DNA of 64,000 bases from Owenia fusiformis (taxonomy: Eukaryota; Annelida; Polychaeta; Sabellida; Oweniidae). Shown piece by piece: positions 46,211 to 57,291 of the stretch (positions are counted from its first letter, which is position 1; each line of letters starts with the position of its first letter). The DNA is taken from NCBI GenBank assembly GCA_903813345.2, contig CAIIXF020000003.1, positions 8,269,815 through 8,333,814 of the forward strand, given 5' to 3'. The position numbers were made by a program, and so were the translations under genes. The notes beneath the pieces were generated by a model that saw only the letters and a program-made list of their open reading frames with translations, made no database searches and was not told where the DNA came from.

Positions 46211-47322
46211 TATGGCCATGGGCTAGCGCTTCATGGTGAGCAAAGGTGAACAGGGTAGGCAAGATGTACAAATCTGCAATGATACAATCATCACCTCAAA
46301 GTTAGACCAAATTTGAAAAACATTTAGTTCCTTAAAAAAAAGGAAAACAAGTGGAAAGAAAAATTTGTGGAAACAGTGATTTTTGGACAAATAGATAGAT
46401 TTTGGATTATTCAATAAATTATATATGATAAGCGTATAATGGGAAGACAATAGAATATAGTAACCAAATAGTACCCCTCAATATAACAGAAAAGAGTACA
46501 TCAAGCAACTGGGCCGTAAGTACAATTTTTGTTCTTGCAGTGATCAAGAAACTTGTTTCTATATAGCATATGCAGAAACTGTTTTGTACCCATAAAAAAA
46601 ACTAAAGCATCTTAAGTTTTACACCACTGTGTTCCTAAATGATCTAATTTTTCATCTTAATATTGATTCAAAAAAAAATCAGTACAACTTGTAAATGATA
46701 AAAAACAAACATATACAAAATGCGGTTTAATATGAACTAGAACTTAAATGAAGGTTATATACACATGTTCCCCTTGCAATGGAATGTGGTGAATATCTCC
46801 CTAATTTGATGAGGTAGCAACTTAAAATTTTCAGGTTCTATACTGGTTAAACTTTTCTCTACAAAAATAAGTTTTTAAGAAAAGAAAATAGGTAATTTCA
46901 ACTTTAAAATAATCAACAATATTCTTCCTAGCCTTAGTGATTTATATATATTTGGTAAAAGTGACACCTACAACTGTAGTTTATGTAATGAATTATGAAC
47001 CTTGAAACATTTGTTCTTTTCATGCTCATATTCTCAAAACATTTGGAAACATATATATAATATCTCAGGGTTAAGATTAACTTACAGAAAATTGATAATT
47101 GGTTACGATGGAAATGACAATCATACTGAATTTTTAAACTATTTTATAAGTATTGTGTCATTTGTTATATATAAAACATATATTAAAGAACTGAATAATG
47201 GTATTAAACGTAATTTTGAAGGCACTATTAAAACTTTAAATTTTGAAATCTGAACTCGTAAAAATGTATTTTTTTAAAAAAAAGGAAAATGATTGAAACA
47301 TAATTCATTGTACATTATTGTA
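45707..47322. repeat. 1.6-kb duplication, second copy
   Basis: Partner of 42855-44470. CATTGTATT occurs on both sides (45687-45695 and 47334-47342), about 11 bases outside each edge, which may be a target-site duplication from LINE-style insertion. The 3' flank also has ATTGTA-type words, so this could be chance. Confidence 0.9.
46752..47322 (+). mobile_element. LINE 3' end, copy 2
   Basis: Near-identical to 43900-44470, with the same HLFFSCSYSQNIWKHI block and stop. It continues at the 3' side into ATTGTAATTAATTGTATCATT, a simple-repeat tail of the kind many LINE families carry. Confidence 0.65.
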
Positions 47323-47602
47323 ATTAATTGTATCATTGTATTCTGTATCGTAAAAACCTAAATTGGAACAAACTGTATTTGAAAAAAAAAAAATCTTGGT
47401 AGATAGAAGATGCCAGTGATCTCCCTGTCTTTTCAATCTGGAGTCTTGTAATAAGTAGAGAATGACTTAAAGATTTTAAAAACATTGAACATAAAACATT
47501 TTGTAACAAAAAGGGACTTAAGGACTCCTCCATTAGGTAAGGACAGGAAAGATGAAGTGCCACAGGATGAAGCGTTACTACAACAATTCTTAAGTTGCAG
47601 CA

Positions 47603-47932
47603 TTGTTAATCCAATATGTCACACCAGATGGATGCAAGAGGCCCTACCAGAAAGTTTATGAAATATGGCTTCCCTATGAAACTGAATTGAAAGAAATTTA
47701 CATGAATAATAAAGAGCAAATGGAGACACGACAAGGTTTCTTACAGGTTTTAAAAACTGTTCTCATAAACTCTCAAAATATTGCAATTATACATTGTCTC
47801 CCAACTGTACATTTTTTATCAACAATTGTTTTCTGTTTCAACTTGCAGGTTGCAAAGGCAAATCATATACCAGTACATCTTATTTGGAGGAATGCTGCTA
47901 CAAATGACAGTGCCTATAGCAAACTATATTGA
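47603..47932 (+). other. Open frame with exon-like segments, unrecognised
   Basis: The first part (about 47611-47740) reads YVTPDGCKRPYQKVYEIWLP and ends in a Glu/Lys-rich stretch before a possible donor. After a CTTGCAG acceptor near 47849 the frame reads VAKANHIPVHLIWRNAA. Both segments look coding by composition, but their phases do not join cleanly, so this is likely a broken remnant. Confidence 0.3.
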
Positions 47933-48176
47933 CTACACAAGGAAAGAGGGTTTTCCCCGCTCTAGGCTTTAAGCAACTGCTTGGCAATTTACCATGAAAA
48001 AGTCTATTAATGAAAATGATTTGATGAGGGCCTTAGGCCTCGAAATCTCTCCTTAATTGATGGTTGCACTAGCCATTTTCGCAAGGTTCCTGTCCTACTG
48101 AAGCCATTACTTGTTGTTTTAGATAACTCAAATATCAACATCTACCATTGGGTCTAATCAAAATCAAAATCCTAGT

Positions 48177-48386
48177 CAATTTGTGATAAGGAAATGTAAA
48201 GAATCTAGATGTATGACATGTCAAATACTCAATACTTCAAAAATATTTAAATCATCGTTCAATGGAAAACAATACCCCATTGACTCTGTTGTAGATTTGA
48301 CATGTTCCACCATAAATGTCATTTATATGATAAATAAAAGAGGATACTATCAAACATATTTGACTAATGGACAACTCAATAACTAG
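48177..48386 (+). mobile_element. Penelope-like element fragment (C-terminal linker/GIY-YIG region)
   Basis: Translation reads FVIRKCKESRCMTCQI, then FNGKQYPI and NVIYMINKRGYYQTYLTNG. The 'C...rC.tC' pattern, followed by a degraded '(N)VIYLi.C..C...YVG.T', is the C-terminal end of Penelope-like retroelements with a GIY-YIG nuclease. The second Cys pair and the YVGET box are eroded. No reverse transcriptase is found upstream. Confidence 0.6.
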
Positions 48387-48555
48387 TATGTTATTGTTAT
48401 TCCAAGTTAGTGAATATCATATGATTCAAATACATCTCATAAAAAATGCCAACTTAATCTGATCACATCAGTTCATCACTATGTAATTGTTAACCCCAGA
48501 AAAGCGTTCCTGCATATGTACCCTAAAATACATGAATGTTAAATCATGTTTTTCA

Positions 48556-48786
48556 GATACGTTTAAGGCGGTCAAAATCTATTGAAACAGAGCAGGAACA
48601 GGAAATTTGGGGCAGAGTCTCCAACGACCTGATGTCTGATGAGGAGACAGATGAGAATGGTGTAGTGACAGTGAAATCTCCCCCATGGAGAAGTGAAAAA
48701 TTAAATAGATTCATTAAAAGACTTGATAATAGGAATGAGAAAAGCAAAAAAAGGAACATTTTTGGGGCACCAAGTGACAGACTCAG
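48556..48786 (+). pseudogene. Fragment with 'EQEQE-W...MSDEE...PPWRSEKLN' motif
   Basis: After a TTTTTCAG acceptor the frame reads IETEQEQEIWGRVSNDLMSD, then an acidic stretch, SPPWRSEKLNRFIKRLDNR and FGAPSDR. I recognise this pattern from uncharacterised repeated invertebrate proteins but cannot name a family. The frame drifts out of homology after SDR and no donor follows, so it is likely a remnant. The exon-like segment at 52604 is on the same strand. Confidence 0.4.
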
Positions 48787-49835
48787 GCTACCTCATCTAT
48801 TCAGTATTAAGCATGGTTCTTTTGGTCACATTCTTAAGTTTTTATAATCATGCTGTGTATAGTAGCATGATTTTGTACATAGTAGTATGGTTTGCAGTAA
48901 AAATAATTATGTCTTCAATGTTTAAAAAACTGCTATTGTATATTACTGCAGACCTTAAGATTCATGATCATGAACGTAACGTGAGCATTTATTCATCACC
49001 TTTCTTATTTGCCAGTAGATATTGAAGATCTAAAAACCACAATCATTTCCTTTATTTTCAACTTTTGAATTTACATATGTGTATTTTGTATTAATTCTCT
49101 GAATGCAATAAAGAATGTATGCAATATAACACAATATATATTTATTTTTATGTTTTATTTTCAGTTTCTGTTGATTGAATCTAAATTCAATACAATCACT
49201 AAGTTCGGCAGAATAATGGCGGATTCTATTTTAACTGGTACCAAAAATGGCCCTTCCTTCGTGACTGGTTACAACCACGATCCTAGTTGGCTATTTTTCT
49301 TACATTCTTTAATCACTAGGTTAGATTAGGCTTAATAAAACTGAAAAGAACAGTTTGGAGTATGTAAGCGCAAAATCAAAGATGAAATCGAAGAAACAAA
49401 ATCCATTATCTTGGAAAATCTGACGGACACAACTCCCATTTTGTTTATCAATGGTTTTAGTGAAGTTTCTATTGTCAGTAGCTTCCATCAACTCCAATGA
49501 CGATATGAACATCCGGGTTATGCATCGAAGTTTGTTTCAAAATTCCATTGTATGTTGTTGCTTTAATAAAATATATTGTCGAATTGGAAGATGATTGATG
49601 TTTTGTGAGTTACTGTTGGCAATTAAGATTAAATCTACCTGAACTTAGTTCTATCGTGATTCTGTCAGATTGCAGACGCTGACGATAGTAAATTGGTGGT
49701 CCTACTCCACAAGACACACAACCCGGATGTTGATCACCATGGTAATATAAACGTTAAGTTATACTTACAGTGTATGTAACATGACCAATTTCATACTTTT
49801 ATAGTGATCAGTCCCAGATTTAAAGAAAAATAATA

Positions 49836-50157
49836 GTCCACCCGCTATGGCTCAGTGGCAGAGAGAGTCAAGGTTACCAATATCGCTTGGCCCCGGGTTC
49901 GATTCCCGGTTCAGCCAAGTTTGTTTGTGCGTTATGTAATTCTGGGTGTTTGACTGAGTGGTTCACGACTCGTATAAAAAGGCTGTGGTGTGTACCTGTA
50001 TGTCTGTGTACCTGTGCACATAAAAGAAAACAGGGCTCCTCCAAGGAGGGGTTTCTGGCTCTATCTTCGAGTGTAAAATACGTAACATACGGAATATACC
50101 CATGAGGTATTGCTCGTCAAATATGGCGGTAACCAAGATATAATAATAAAATAATAA
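49836..50157 (+). mobile_element. tRNA-derived SINE
   Basis: TGGCTCAGTGG (49848-49858) is a good A box and GGTTCGATTCC (49896-49906) a perfect B box, spaced as in a pol III promoter. The tRNA-like head ends near TTCAGCC, followed by a body of about 200 bases and an A/T-rich tail (ATAATAATAAAATAATAA). The tail abuts the reverse Helitron-like element. The head is too degenerate to be a functional tRNA gene. Confidence 0.7.
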
Positions 50158-51975
50158 CTAGACTTTGGAAATTGAACGAAGTTCAATTTCAGACTCCAGA
50201 TCTAGACTTTTTTAAGCCCAGTATTCTAAAATAAGCCGAGTCATCCAGAATAAGCTGAGTCATCCAGAATAAGATGGATGGATAGAAAAGGAAGGTAGGA
50301 TAGGATAGAATGGGAAGGAACGATAGGATAGAATAAGAAAGAAGAATAGGATAGAACAGAATATGAAGAAAGGATATGATAGGAGAGGATAGGAAGGATA
50401 GGAAGGAAAGGATACGAAGGAAGGATAGATAGGAAGGATAGGATAGGATCAGATTTGAAGGATGGATGAATTTTTCAATATTTTCTTCTCTACTCTTGAC
50501 TTTCTATCAGGATACCATCAGATCGATTTTCCGAAATTTCAAAACGCCATAACTTCCGAACCGGAAGTCGGATCTAAATTTGATTTTAAGTTTCGGATTT
50601 CTGACAAAATTCTACCCTTAATTCATAACTCATATGTTAAATTTGGAGAACCTTTTTTTTTACCTACTTTTCGGACACCATATCTTAAAAGTGGGTCAAA
50701 TACTTTCTGACGGCAAAAGGCTAACACTATAAGCACACTCTTTCCTACATGTATACAAAATTTTGAAGCAAATCATTTAAATATAGTGTCAGAATCGCAA
50801 AAATAAGGAAAAACTATGAATTTGACCTAGATTTTGACCTAGGGATTTTGGTGTCCAAATTTTGAAGTTGGGTAGCCTTCGAGGTCCCCTTCTTTCATAG
50901 GCTTTCATTATTTTAAGCTGTACTTAGTCTATATCTCGTATTTTACACTTCAAAAAAATCTTTTATCCCATTGACATAACATGGGGCACCAAATTTAGCG
51001 ATTTTTGAGCTTTCAAAATGTCATAACTTCCGAACCGGAAGTCGGATCGAAATTTGGTTTGCAGATTCGGATTCCTGAGAAAATTCTATACTTAATAAAT
51101 AACTCAAACGTTAAATTTGGAGAATTTTTAATTTTGACCTACTTTTCGGACACCATATCTCAAAAGTGGGTCAAAATACTTTCTGACGGCAAAAGGCTAA
51201 CACTATTTGCACACTCTTGGCTACATGTATACAAAATTTCGAAGAATATAATTAATCTGTAGTGTCAGAATCGCAAAAATAAGGAAAAACTTTGAATTTG
51301 ACCTAGATTTTGACCTAGGCATTTTGGTGTCCAAATTTTTATGAAAAGAAGGTTTTGAGGTCCCTTTCTTCTATGGGCTTCCATTATGTTTAGCTGTGCT
51401 TAGTCTATATCTCGTATTTTACACTTCAAAAAAATATTTTTTCCCATTGAATTAACATGGGGCACCAAATTTAGCGATTTTTGAATTTTCAAAACGCCAT
51501 AACTTCTGGACCGGAAGTCAGATCGAAATTTGGTTTTCAGATTCGGAATCGTGAGAAAATTTCCTATAAGACTGATATCCTGGACATTGGATTCGGAGAA
51601 CTTTTTTTGGACCTCGTTTTCGGACACTGATATCTCGAAATCGGTTTGAGATACCAAAAAACAAAATGGATCCTAGATTTTCTACTTTTTTATGAGGAAC
51701 ACAATGAAAAAAACCCGGATCCAAAATATTGAAGGACGACCGAGAAAATCGAAAAAAGTGACAAAGTACTGGATTTGACCTAGTTCTTGACCTTTGACCT
51801 AGATAAAAAATTGACCCAATTTCCCACCAACTAGATACTGAACCTAAATAAACTGTATTATGGTCCTTACTGGATACCTCATAGTTATTGAAAAAACTCC
51901 TAAAGAATAATAAGAATAAGAATAAGAAGAATACTGGCAAAAACAATAGACTCCAGATTGACATCTGGAGTCTAA
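50158..51975 (-). mobile_element. Helitron-like element, reverse copy
   Basis: Read on the minus strand it starts TTAGACTCCAGATG with its palindromic partner and ends with a hairpin (AAATTGAAC-TTC-GTTCAATTT) then CTAG, exactly as in the copy at 5601-7391. The interior carries the same CTTCCGGTTCGGAAGTTATG-type units. Open frames inside are repeat read-through. A (GGATA)-type microsatellite occupies about 50275-50455 near its 3' end. Confidence 0.65.
50275..50455. repeat. AGGATA-type microsatellite
   Basis: Imperfect runs of GGATAGAA, GGAAGGATA and AGGATAGGA over about 180 bases, inside the Helitron-like element. Confidence 0.85.
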
Positions 51976-52603
51976 TTAAAGAGATCAAGTCATCCAGATT
52001 TCTATTCTGGACAATCAGTAATGTCCCAATATAATTGCTCATAAAACATCATATATACCTTAGATATATCTTGAGACCAAATCATAAGCACGATATCGAC
52101 AATATATTGAGATATCAACAGGACAACCAAAAGAACAACCAACTGTCAGAATTGAACGCAATAAGTCGAAAACAGAATACAACGTTTTTGGGAGGATTTA
52201 TCTATATTGTAACCCCTTAGAAGTAATAAATATGGCTTCTCTAAGCCAAAATAATCTGAAGGAAAAAGCCAATCAGACTGGAACAAATTTGAGCGGGCTT
52301 TTTAAATTTAATTTGAATTTCTATTGATATTGATGTAAGTGGAAATTCATGGCTCCGAACAAACAGCGAATTGATACTGTTAACGAATTAATTCAAGCCT
52401 CAGAATTGATAAGTTGATAAACAACCTTGTTTTACATCAAATAACATGAAAAAATCAGGGGGTTACTCTAATTGTGTTTTTAGGAGACCCCATCTCTTTA
52501 AAGAAAATAGATCAGGCAATATCCTTTTTACTTTTAGTTATGGTGCTAACAAACATTGGATTGACAAACTTGGGTTTGACAAACTTTCATTTTTATTTTC
52601 CAG

Positions 52604-52846
52604 GATCGTGAAGTGCTAAGGCGATTGATGTCAACAGATACAAGTAGTGAAGATGAACCCTTGCACTCATCAAGTGCAGTGTCTACCCAATCAACTGTGG
52701 GGTTGTGTTCAAGTGCATGTACTATTGCCACCCAAGCAAATGTAGAGTCAAGATCCATTGGGACCTCCATACAGCTGAGCCTAACTACTAGAGTTAAGGG
52801 GGTGCAGTGCAATGCTGTTTTCGCAAGAAGTTCAGCCCTCTACTGA
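52604..52846 (+). other. Exon-like Ser/Thr-rich open segment
   Basis: After a TTTCCAG acceptor the frame reads DREVLRRLMSTDTSSEDEPL and stays open through Ser/Thr-rich sequence to a TGA near 52846. An LTR-type repeat begins six bases later. It may have been the end of a gene or transposon frame. Family unknown. Confidence 0.35.
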
Positions 52847-53284
52847 CAAACCTGTAACAGAAATGCACTATTTCTGTTTCATTTAGAATATATTTTAATC
52901 TTTGTATTTTTGGGGAAGGTCTTACCATCAATTATTTTAGTGGAATTTGGTATGAGGTGTGAGCAAAGTAATTTCTCTAAGACTCCATGTAATTCAATTC
53001 CCAATATTGCTCAGGCATATTGCTCAAATACTTTCTAGTTTATCCCAGGCCCATTTCAATATCATTCGAACTTTCTTTACATTCTGTCTTTTGTATTCTT
53101 CATTTTCACAACTTAAGTGAGCTAATTATTCATGCCACCCGAGAGAAATTTTAATAATCTAGACATTCAGAGCAGATTCCCAGATAATAAGTAATGTCAG
53201 AGCTACAAACTTTAAAACAATTGTCAAAATCACCACACATTAAGAAGAGAACTTTCCCAGCCGACGTACCAGGCTGGTGTTATC

Positions 53285-53551
53285 ATGCAACACCTGGATG
53301 TTCTGGATATATCGCCGCATACTTTCTATTATACTGTCGGGATACCTTGGCCAAAGAAACAAAAACAATCGAGCAGTTCACTACAATGCGATTCCTTGAA
53401 CGACACCCGTGTCAATGACCAATGCCAACAAATAAAATCGATCGTCAAGGCTATGGCAAAGGACTTACAGACCCTCGATGGACAAGTGCGTGGTGTAATT
53501 AGATACTTGAAACGTGCGTTACCCTCATTTGAATCCAGACTGAAATCCTGA
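53285..53551 (+). other. Open frame of unknown origin inside the retroelement interval
   Basis: The C-terminal part is an amphipathic helical stretch (QQIKSIVKAMAKDLQTLD) before a stop. It could be captured host sequence or part of the retroelement. No family recognised. Confidence 0.25.
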
Positions 53552-53559
53552 CATCTATT

Positions 53560-54570
53560 TATTGTTCATGTTTTGGGACACCAAGGCAGCCTGTAGGCCT
53601 CTTTGTCAGTTAAAATAAAATGTATAACAAATAACATAATATGACACAACAAAATAATACATGTAACAAGTATCAGACAAATACATTGTATGTAAACTAA
53701 AATTTATTCTCAGTTTTTGTAATATTTACAATAATGCTACGATATTCAAATAATTGTAACTTTTGATAAAAAAGAGGTAGTATACTCAAATAAAAAGCAG
53801 AATAAAGCTCTTTTCAAGCAGAACATTTGGCTCACTGGAACATAGAGTGAAAAATAAAGGCCCTCATTAACATTTTTCAGTTGAAATAAAAACTTCAAAT
53901 CTGAATCAATTATTTTTTTGTTTTTTTAAATATGATGAGGCCTACCCCTTCCACTATTGAAATATTTATGTTATTTCAACATATTCTTGTAGGAAATTTA
54001 ATTAGCTTTAATTTGATATTAACTTTTATGTATCTAACTTGCATACATAAGATTTTACGACTGTTTTTCTAACAGATACGTTTATTTTAAAGATTTTCTC
54101 GAAATCCTCCGGTATTTCAAGGTATACGAGGGTATATCATAAAGTTCTCATAATATCTCTCTAATTTTTTTATTTTTCAATATTTTCTAATGAAATTATC
54201 ATAGAAACTGCAGTGTAGAATACTTTATCAATCTATCAAAAAATATTTGGTACGACAGAAATATTAGATAAGTAATGGTTGGTTGCCATAGTAACCATAA
54301 ATCAAGGCACCCGGGGCAAATAAAAATAATTGAGAGAATGAGCTTAATTAACCTTGTTTAGATACAAAATAAACTCTCATAAATTACCAAACACATTAAA
54401 ATGTTAACTTGAATATGTTGTTAAATGCTTTTACTATAAAATAAATTGATCATGTGGATTGTGTGGTGTCATAGGGGATGCTTTCATGCTTCATTAGATG
54501 TGATACCAGACTCTGAGAATCAAAGCTTAATGATCATTTTCCGCTGGTTAATAAAGGGTTAATTAAATTA
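53560..54570. other. Non-coding stretch within the retroelement interval
   Basis: AT-rich sequence. The part at about 54100-54315 resembles the repeat fragment at 18743-18935 (CCATAGTAACC, ACCCGGGGCAA). Nothing else is recognised. Confidence 0.45.
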
Positions 54571-56082
54571 CCGTGTCAGTGTCAATTGAAAACTGGAAAT
54601 ATAATATTCTTCCCGACGTTACAAGCCTATGTGACATGACAACAAAGGACATTAGGATTATTGAAGTCCGCAACATTGTTTTTTTCCTTAAATATATTGG
54701 ACTAGGAGTTTCTCAAAATTTCACAGAGACTGACTTCTACTTCACTCTGCCTGACCTCCCACCACTGGGCGATCTAGAGGACAGCGACCTACAACTTTCG
54801 AAGAATAAGGACGTATTTATCGGACAACTTAAGACCAACCAAAAATGGAAGCTCAAGACACTGTCATTTTCCAGACCCTTTGACCCTGTAATAATTATTT
54901 TGATGATGGCCACCTTGGCTTGTATATGTCTGGGGCTTGGATGTGTCACTTTTATGTTAATTCACCAGAAGCATCTCTCTGCTTATCAAGAGACTGCCCT
55001 CGTTCAAATAGGACAACACATTATTCGAGGGTCAAATACTCAGGGCACCCCCCTCTAATGTTTTTTTTCAGTGTATCAGTGCGAAATCTGTGGGGAAGAG
55101 TTACAAAACAAGAGAGCCTTCAAGAAACATCTTAAACTACACGCACCCCCACAGAAAAGGTGCAAACAAGAAGAAATACCAATAATAACAATAGAGATAA
55201 TTTCCGATGATGAACAAGTTCCGGAATCAGAAACAGAACAATGTCGTTCGCCAGAATCAGAACAGAACAATGTCGTTCGCCCAACAATCTAGGAAGAGAA
55301 CAGGAATCCCCCCAAACACGAAAACCAAATACCCCTGGCCCCTCTACCTCCACTGATACAGAGGACAGTGCTATTAAGACTAAAGTTTATCTTGAATATC
55401 CAAAGCTAATTCTTAATTTAAGGTGCCTGGTGTGCAGAGTAACATTTGAGGAACTAGCAATGTTCGAATTTCATAAGAGTCTCCACCGTGCAGACGACCC
55501 GCTCGTCTGCACTTCATGTTTACTCAGGTGGGAAACGGGCTCAGATTTTATAGCCCACCTACATTCCTCTCATTTAAAAGTATGCTGAGCTTGTGCCCTA
55601 CCTGAGTAGTAGTTGTTGTTACTAACCTTTTAGTTGCTCGGGACGATCAAACCAAGGGGGGGAGCAGTGTAACAGAAATGCACTATTTCTGTTTCATTTA
55701 GAATATATTTTAATCTATGTATTTTGGGGGAAGGTCTTACAATCAATTATTTTAGTGGAATTTGGTATGAGGTGTGAGCAAAGTAATTTCTCTAAGACTC
55801 CATGTAATTCAATTCCCAATATTGCTCAGGCATATTGCTCAAATACTTTCTAGTTTCATTTATCCCAGGCCCATTTCAACATCATTCTAACTTTCTTTAC
55901 ATTCTGTCTTTTGTATTCTACATTTTCACAACTTAAGTGAGCTAATAATTCATGCCACCTGAGAGAAATTTTAATAATCTAGACGTTCAGAGCAGATTGC
56001 CAGATAATAAATAATGTCAGAGCTACAAACTTTACAGCAATTGTCAAAATCACCACACATTAAGAAGAGAACTTTCCCGGCC

Positions 56083-57291
56083 CCACACAATTCAGAACAT
56101 TAAGTAATACACGCTTGGTAGCATTTACAGAAATTATTTCAGTGCTACAAATTATTTGGACACTTGATTTTGCCGTAACAATCCCTTTGCTCTCTTCTCA
56201 TGATGCCTTTTGTTGATTCAACTGAAACCTTTTGTTTAACATTTAGAAGCTAATGTTTTGAATTCTTGCACTACTGATTTAATGGCACAGGCCATCAGTG
56301 CAGCTCTCATCCTGGTTAGATTCTCCCATTAGTTAATCTGCTAATCCTGTAGTTAGATATCTGTTGTAGCTGATTATTTGTGTATTATTGAAGGGACCAT
56401 ACATTTAAATTAAAAGAACACTTAAAAGAACCGCTTGTGCTTTTATACACACGGGCAGTATTATATTTTATATTGTAAACTTGTGCTTTTTGGCACGCCC
56501 ATTTATTGTCTTTTGAAGGGACACTTTTTATTTAGCGTAGGAAAGTATATATAAAGTTATATGTGAAGGCGCATGTAAGTGCCTGATTTTATATGTTGTA
56601 TTTAATTATAAAACAGTGTTCTATGTGTTCTAGTGTGCCTAGTTTTTTGATATTGTGTCGGTGTTTTATGTTGTATTTTTATGCTGTAATTTTTATATCA
56701 CAGTTTCATGTTGTAATTCATAACTACGACCTTGATCCATTTAATTAAGGTATGTTTAAATACAGTTAGATAGAAAGGGACATTTAAAAACGATAAAACT
56801 TGAATTTGGCCCAAGGCAGAAATCCCCCCTTTTTTCTCTTTGACCATCCTACATCAGCCTGACATTCATATATTCCTTTGTCAGGTTGCCGTGGACACAT
56901 GGCCTAGGGTCTAGAAAGACCAAATCTATCAAAATTACCCCTCCTCCAATAATATTGCTGTGTCCGAAATTTGGACCTCCCCTTTCTTGAAACCTGTATT
57001 TATGCATAGAGTGTTTTTGCTCGGGGCAGTCTGTTTTTAACAGTTACCATGGAAACACGGATTAGCCCTTGGATTATTATTTTATAACGCCTTAACTTTG
57101 TATAGCATTTTAAGTAGAATATACCATACTAATAAGTGAAACGTTTTTAGTAAGATAGAATTGAGGAATTTGATTAATTGAGGATTAATTGAGCAGAGGA
57201 TTGTAAATTTTAAGGAATTTTATAACACACTCAATAGGATAAAAAATTAAGGATTATATTAACAGAAAAGCGAGAAGACATCTGAAGCAAT
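56083..57291. other. Stretch downstream of the second terminal repeat, nothing firm
   Basis: AT-rich and without long open frames. It may include the remainder of a longer LTR or the 5' flank of the candidate gene that follows. Confidence 0.4.

Larger units (their letters stand above)
52853..56082 (+). mobile_element. Fossil LTR retroelement with two similar terminal repeats
   Basis: Two direct repeats of about 410 bases (52853-53262 and 55668-56082) both begin TGTAACAGAAATGCAC. The downstream one is preceded by a purine-rich tract at about 55650-55667, as expected before a 3' LTR. They differ by roughly 3-4%, so the element is fairly young. Between them lie an open frame with a membrane segment (54573-55058), in the place where an envelope-like gene would be, and C2H2 zinc-finger frames (55071-55292 and 55241-55588). 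I see no reverse transcriptase or integrase, so the element is broken and lacks most of its core. The true LTR length is uncertain because the second repeat may extend further right. Confidence 0.55.

Noticed and set aside
51518-52042. 174-residue minus-strand frame
   Set aside because: It overlaps the terminal repeat unit of the reverse Helitron-like element and reads low-complexity Phe/Leu sequence.
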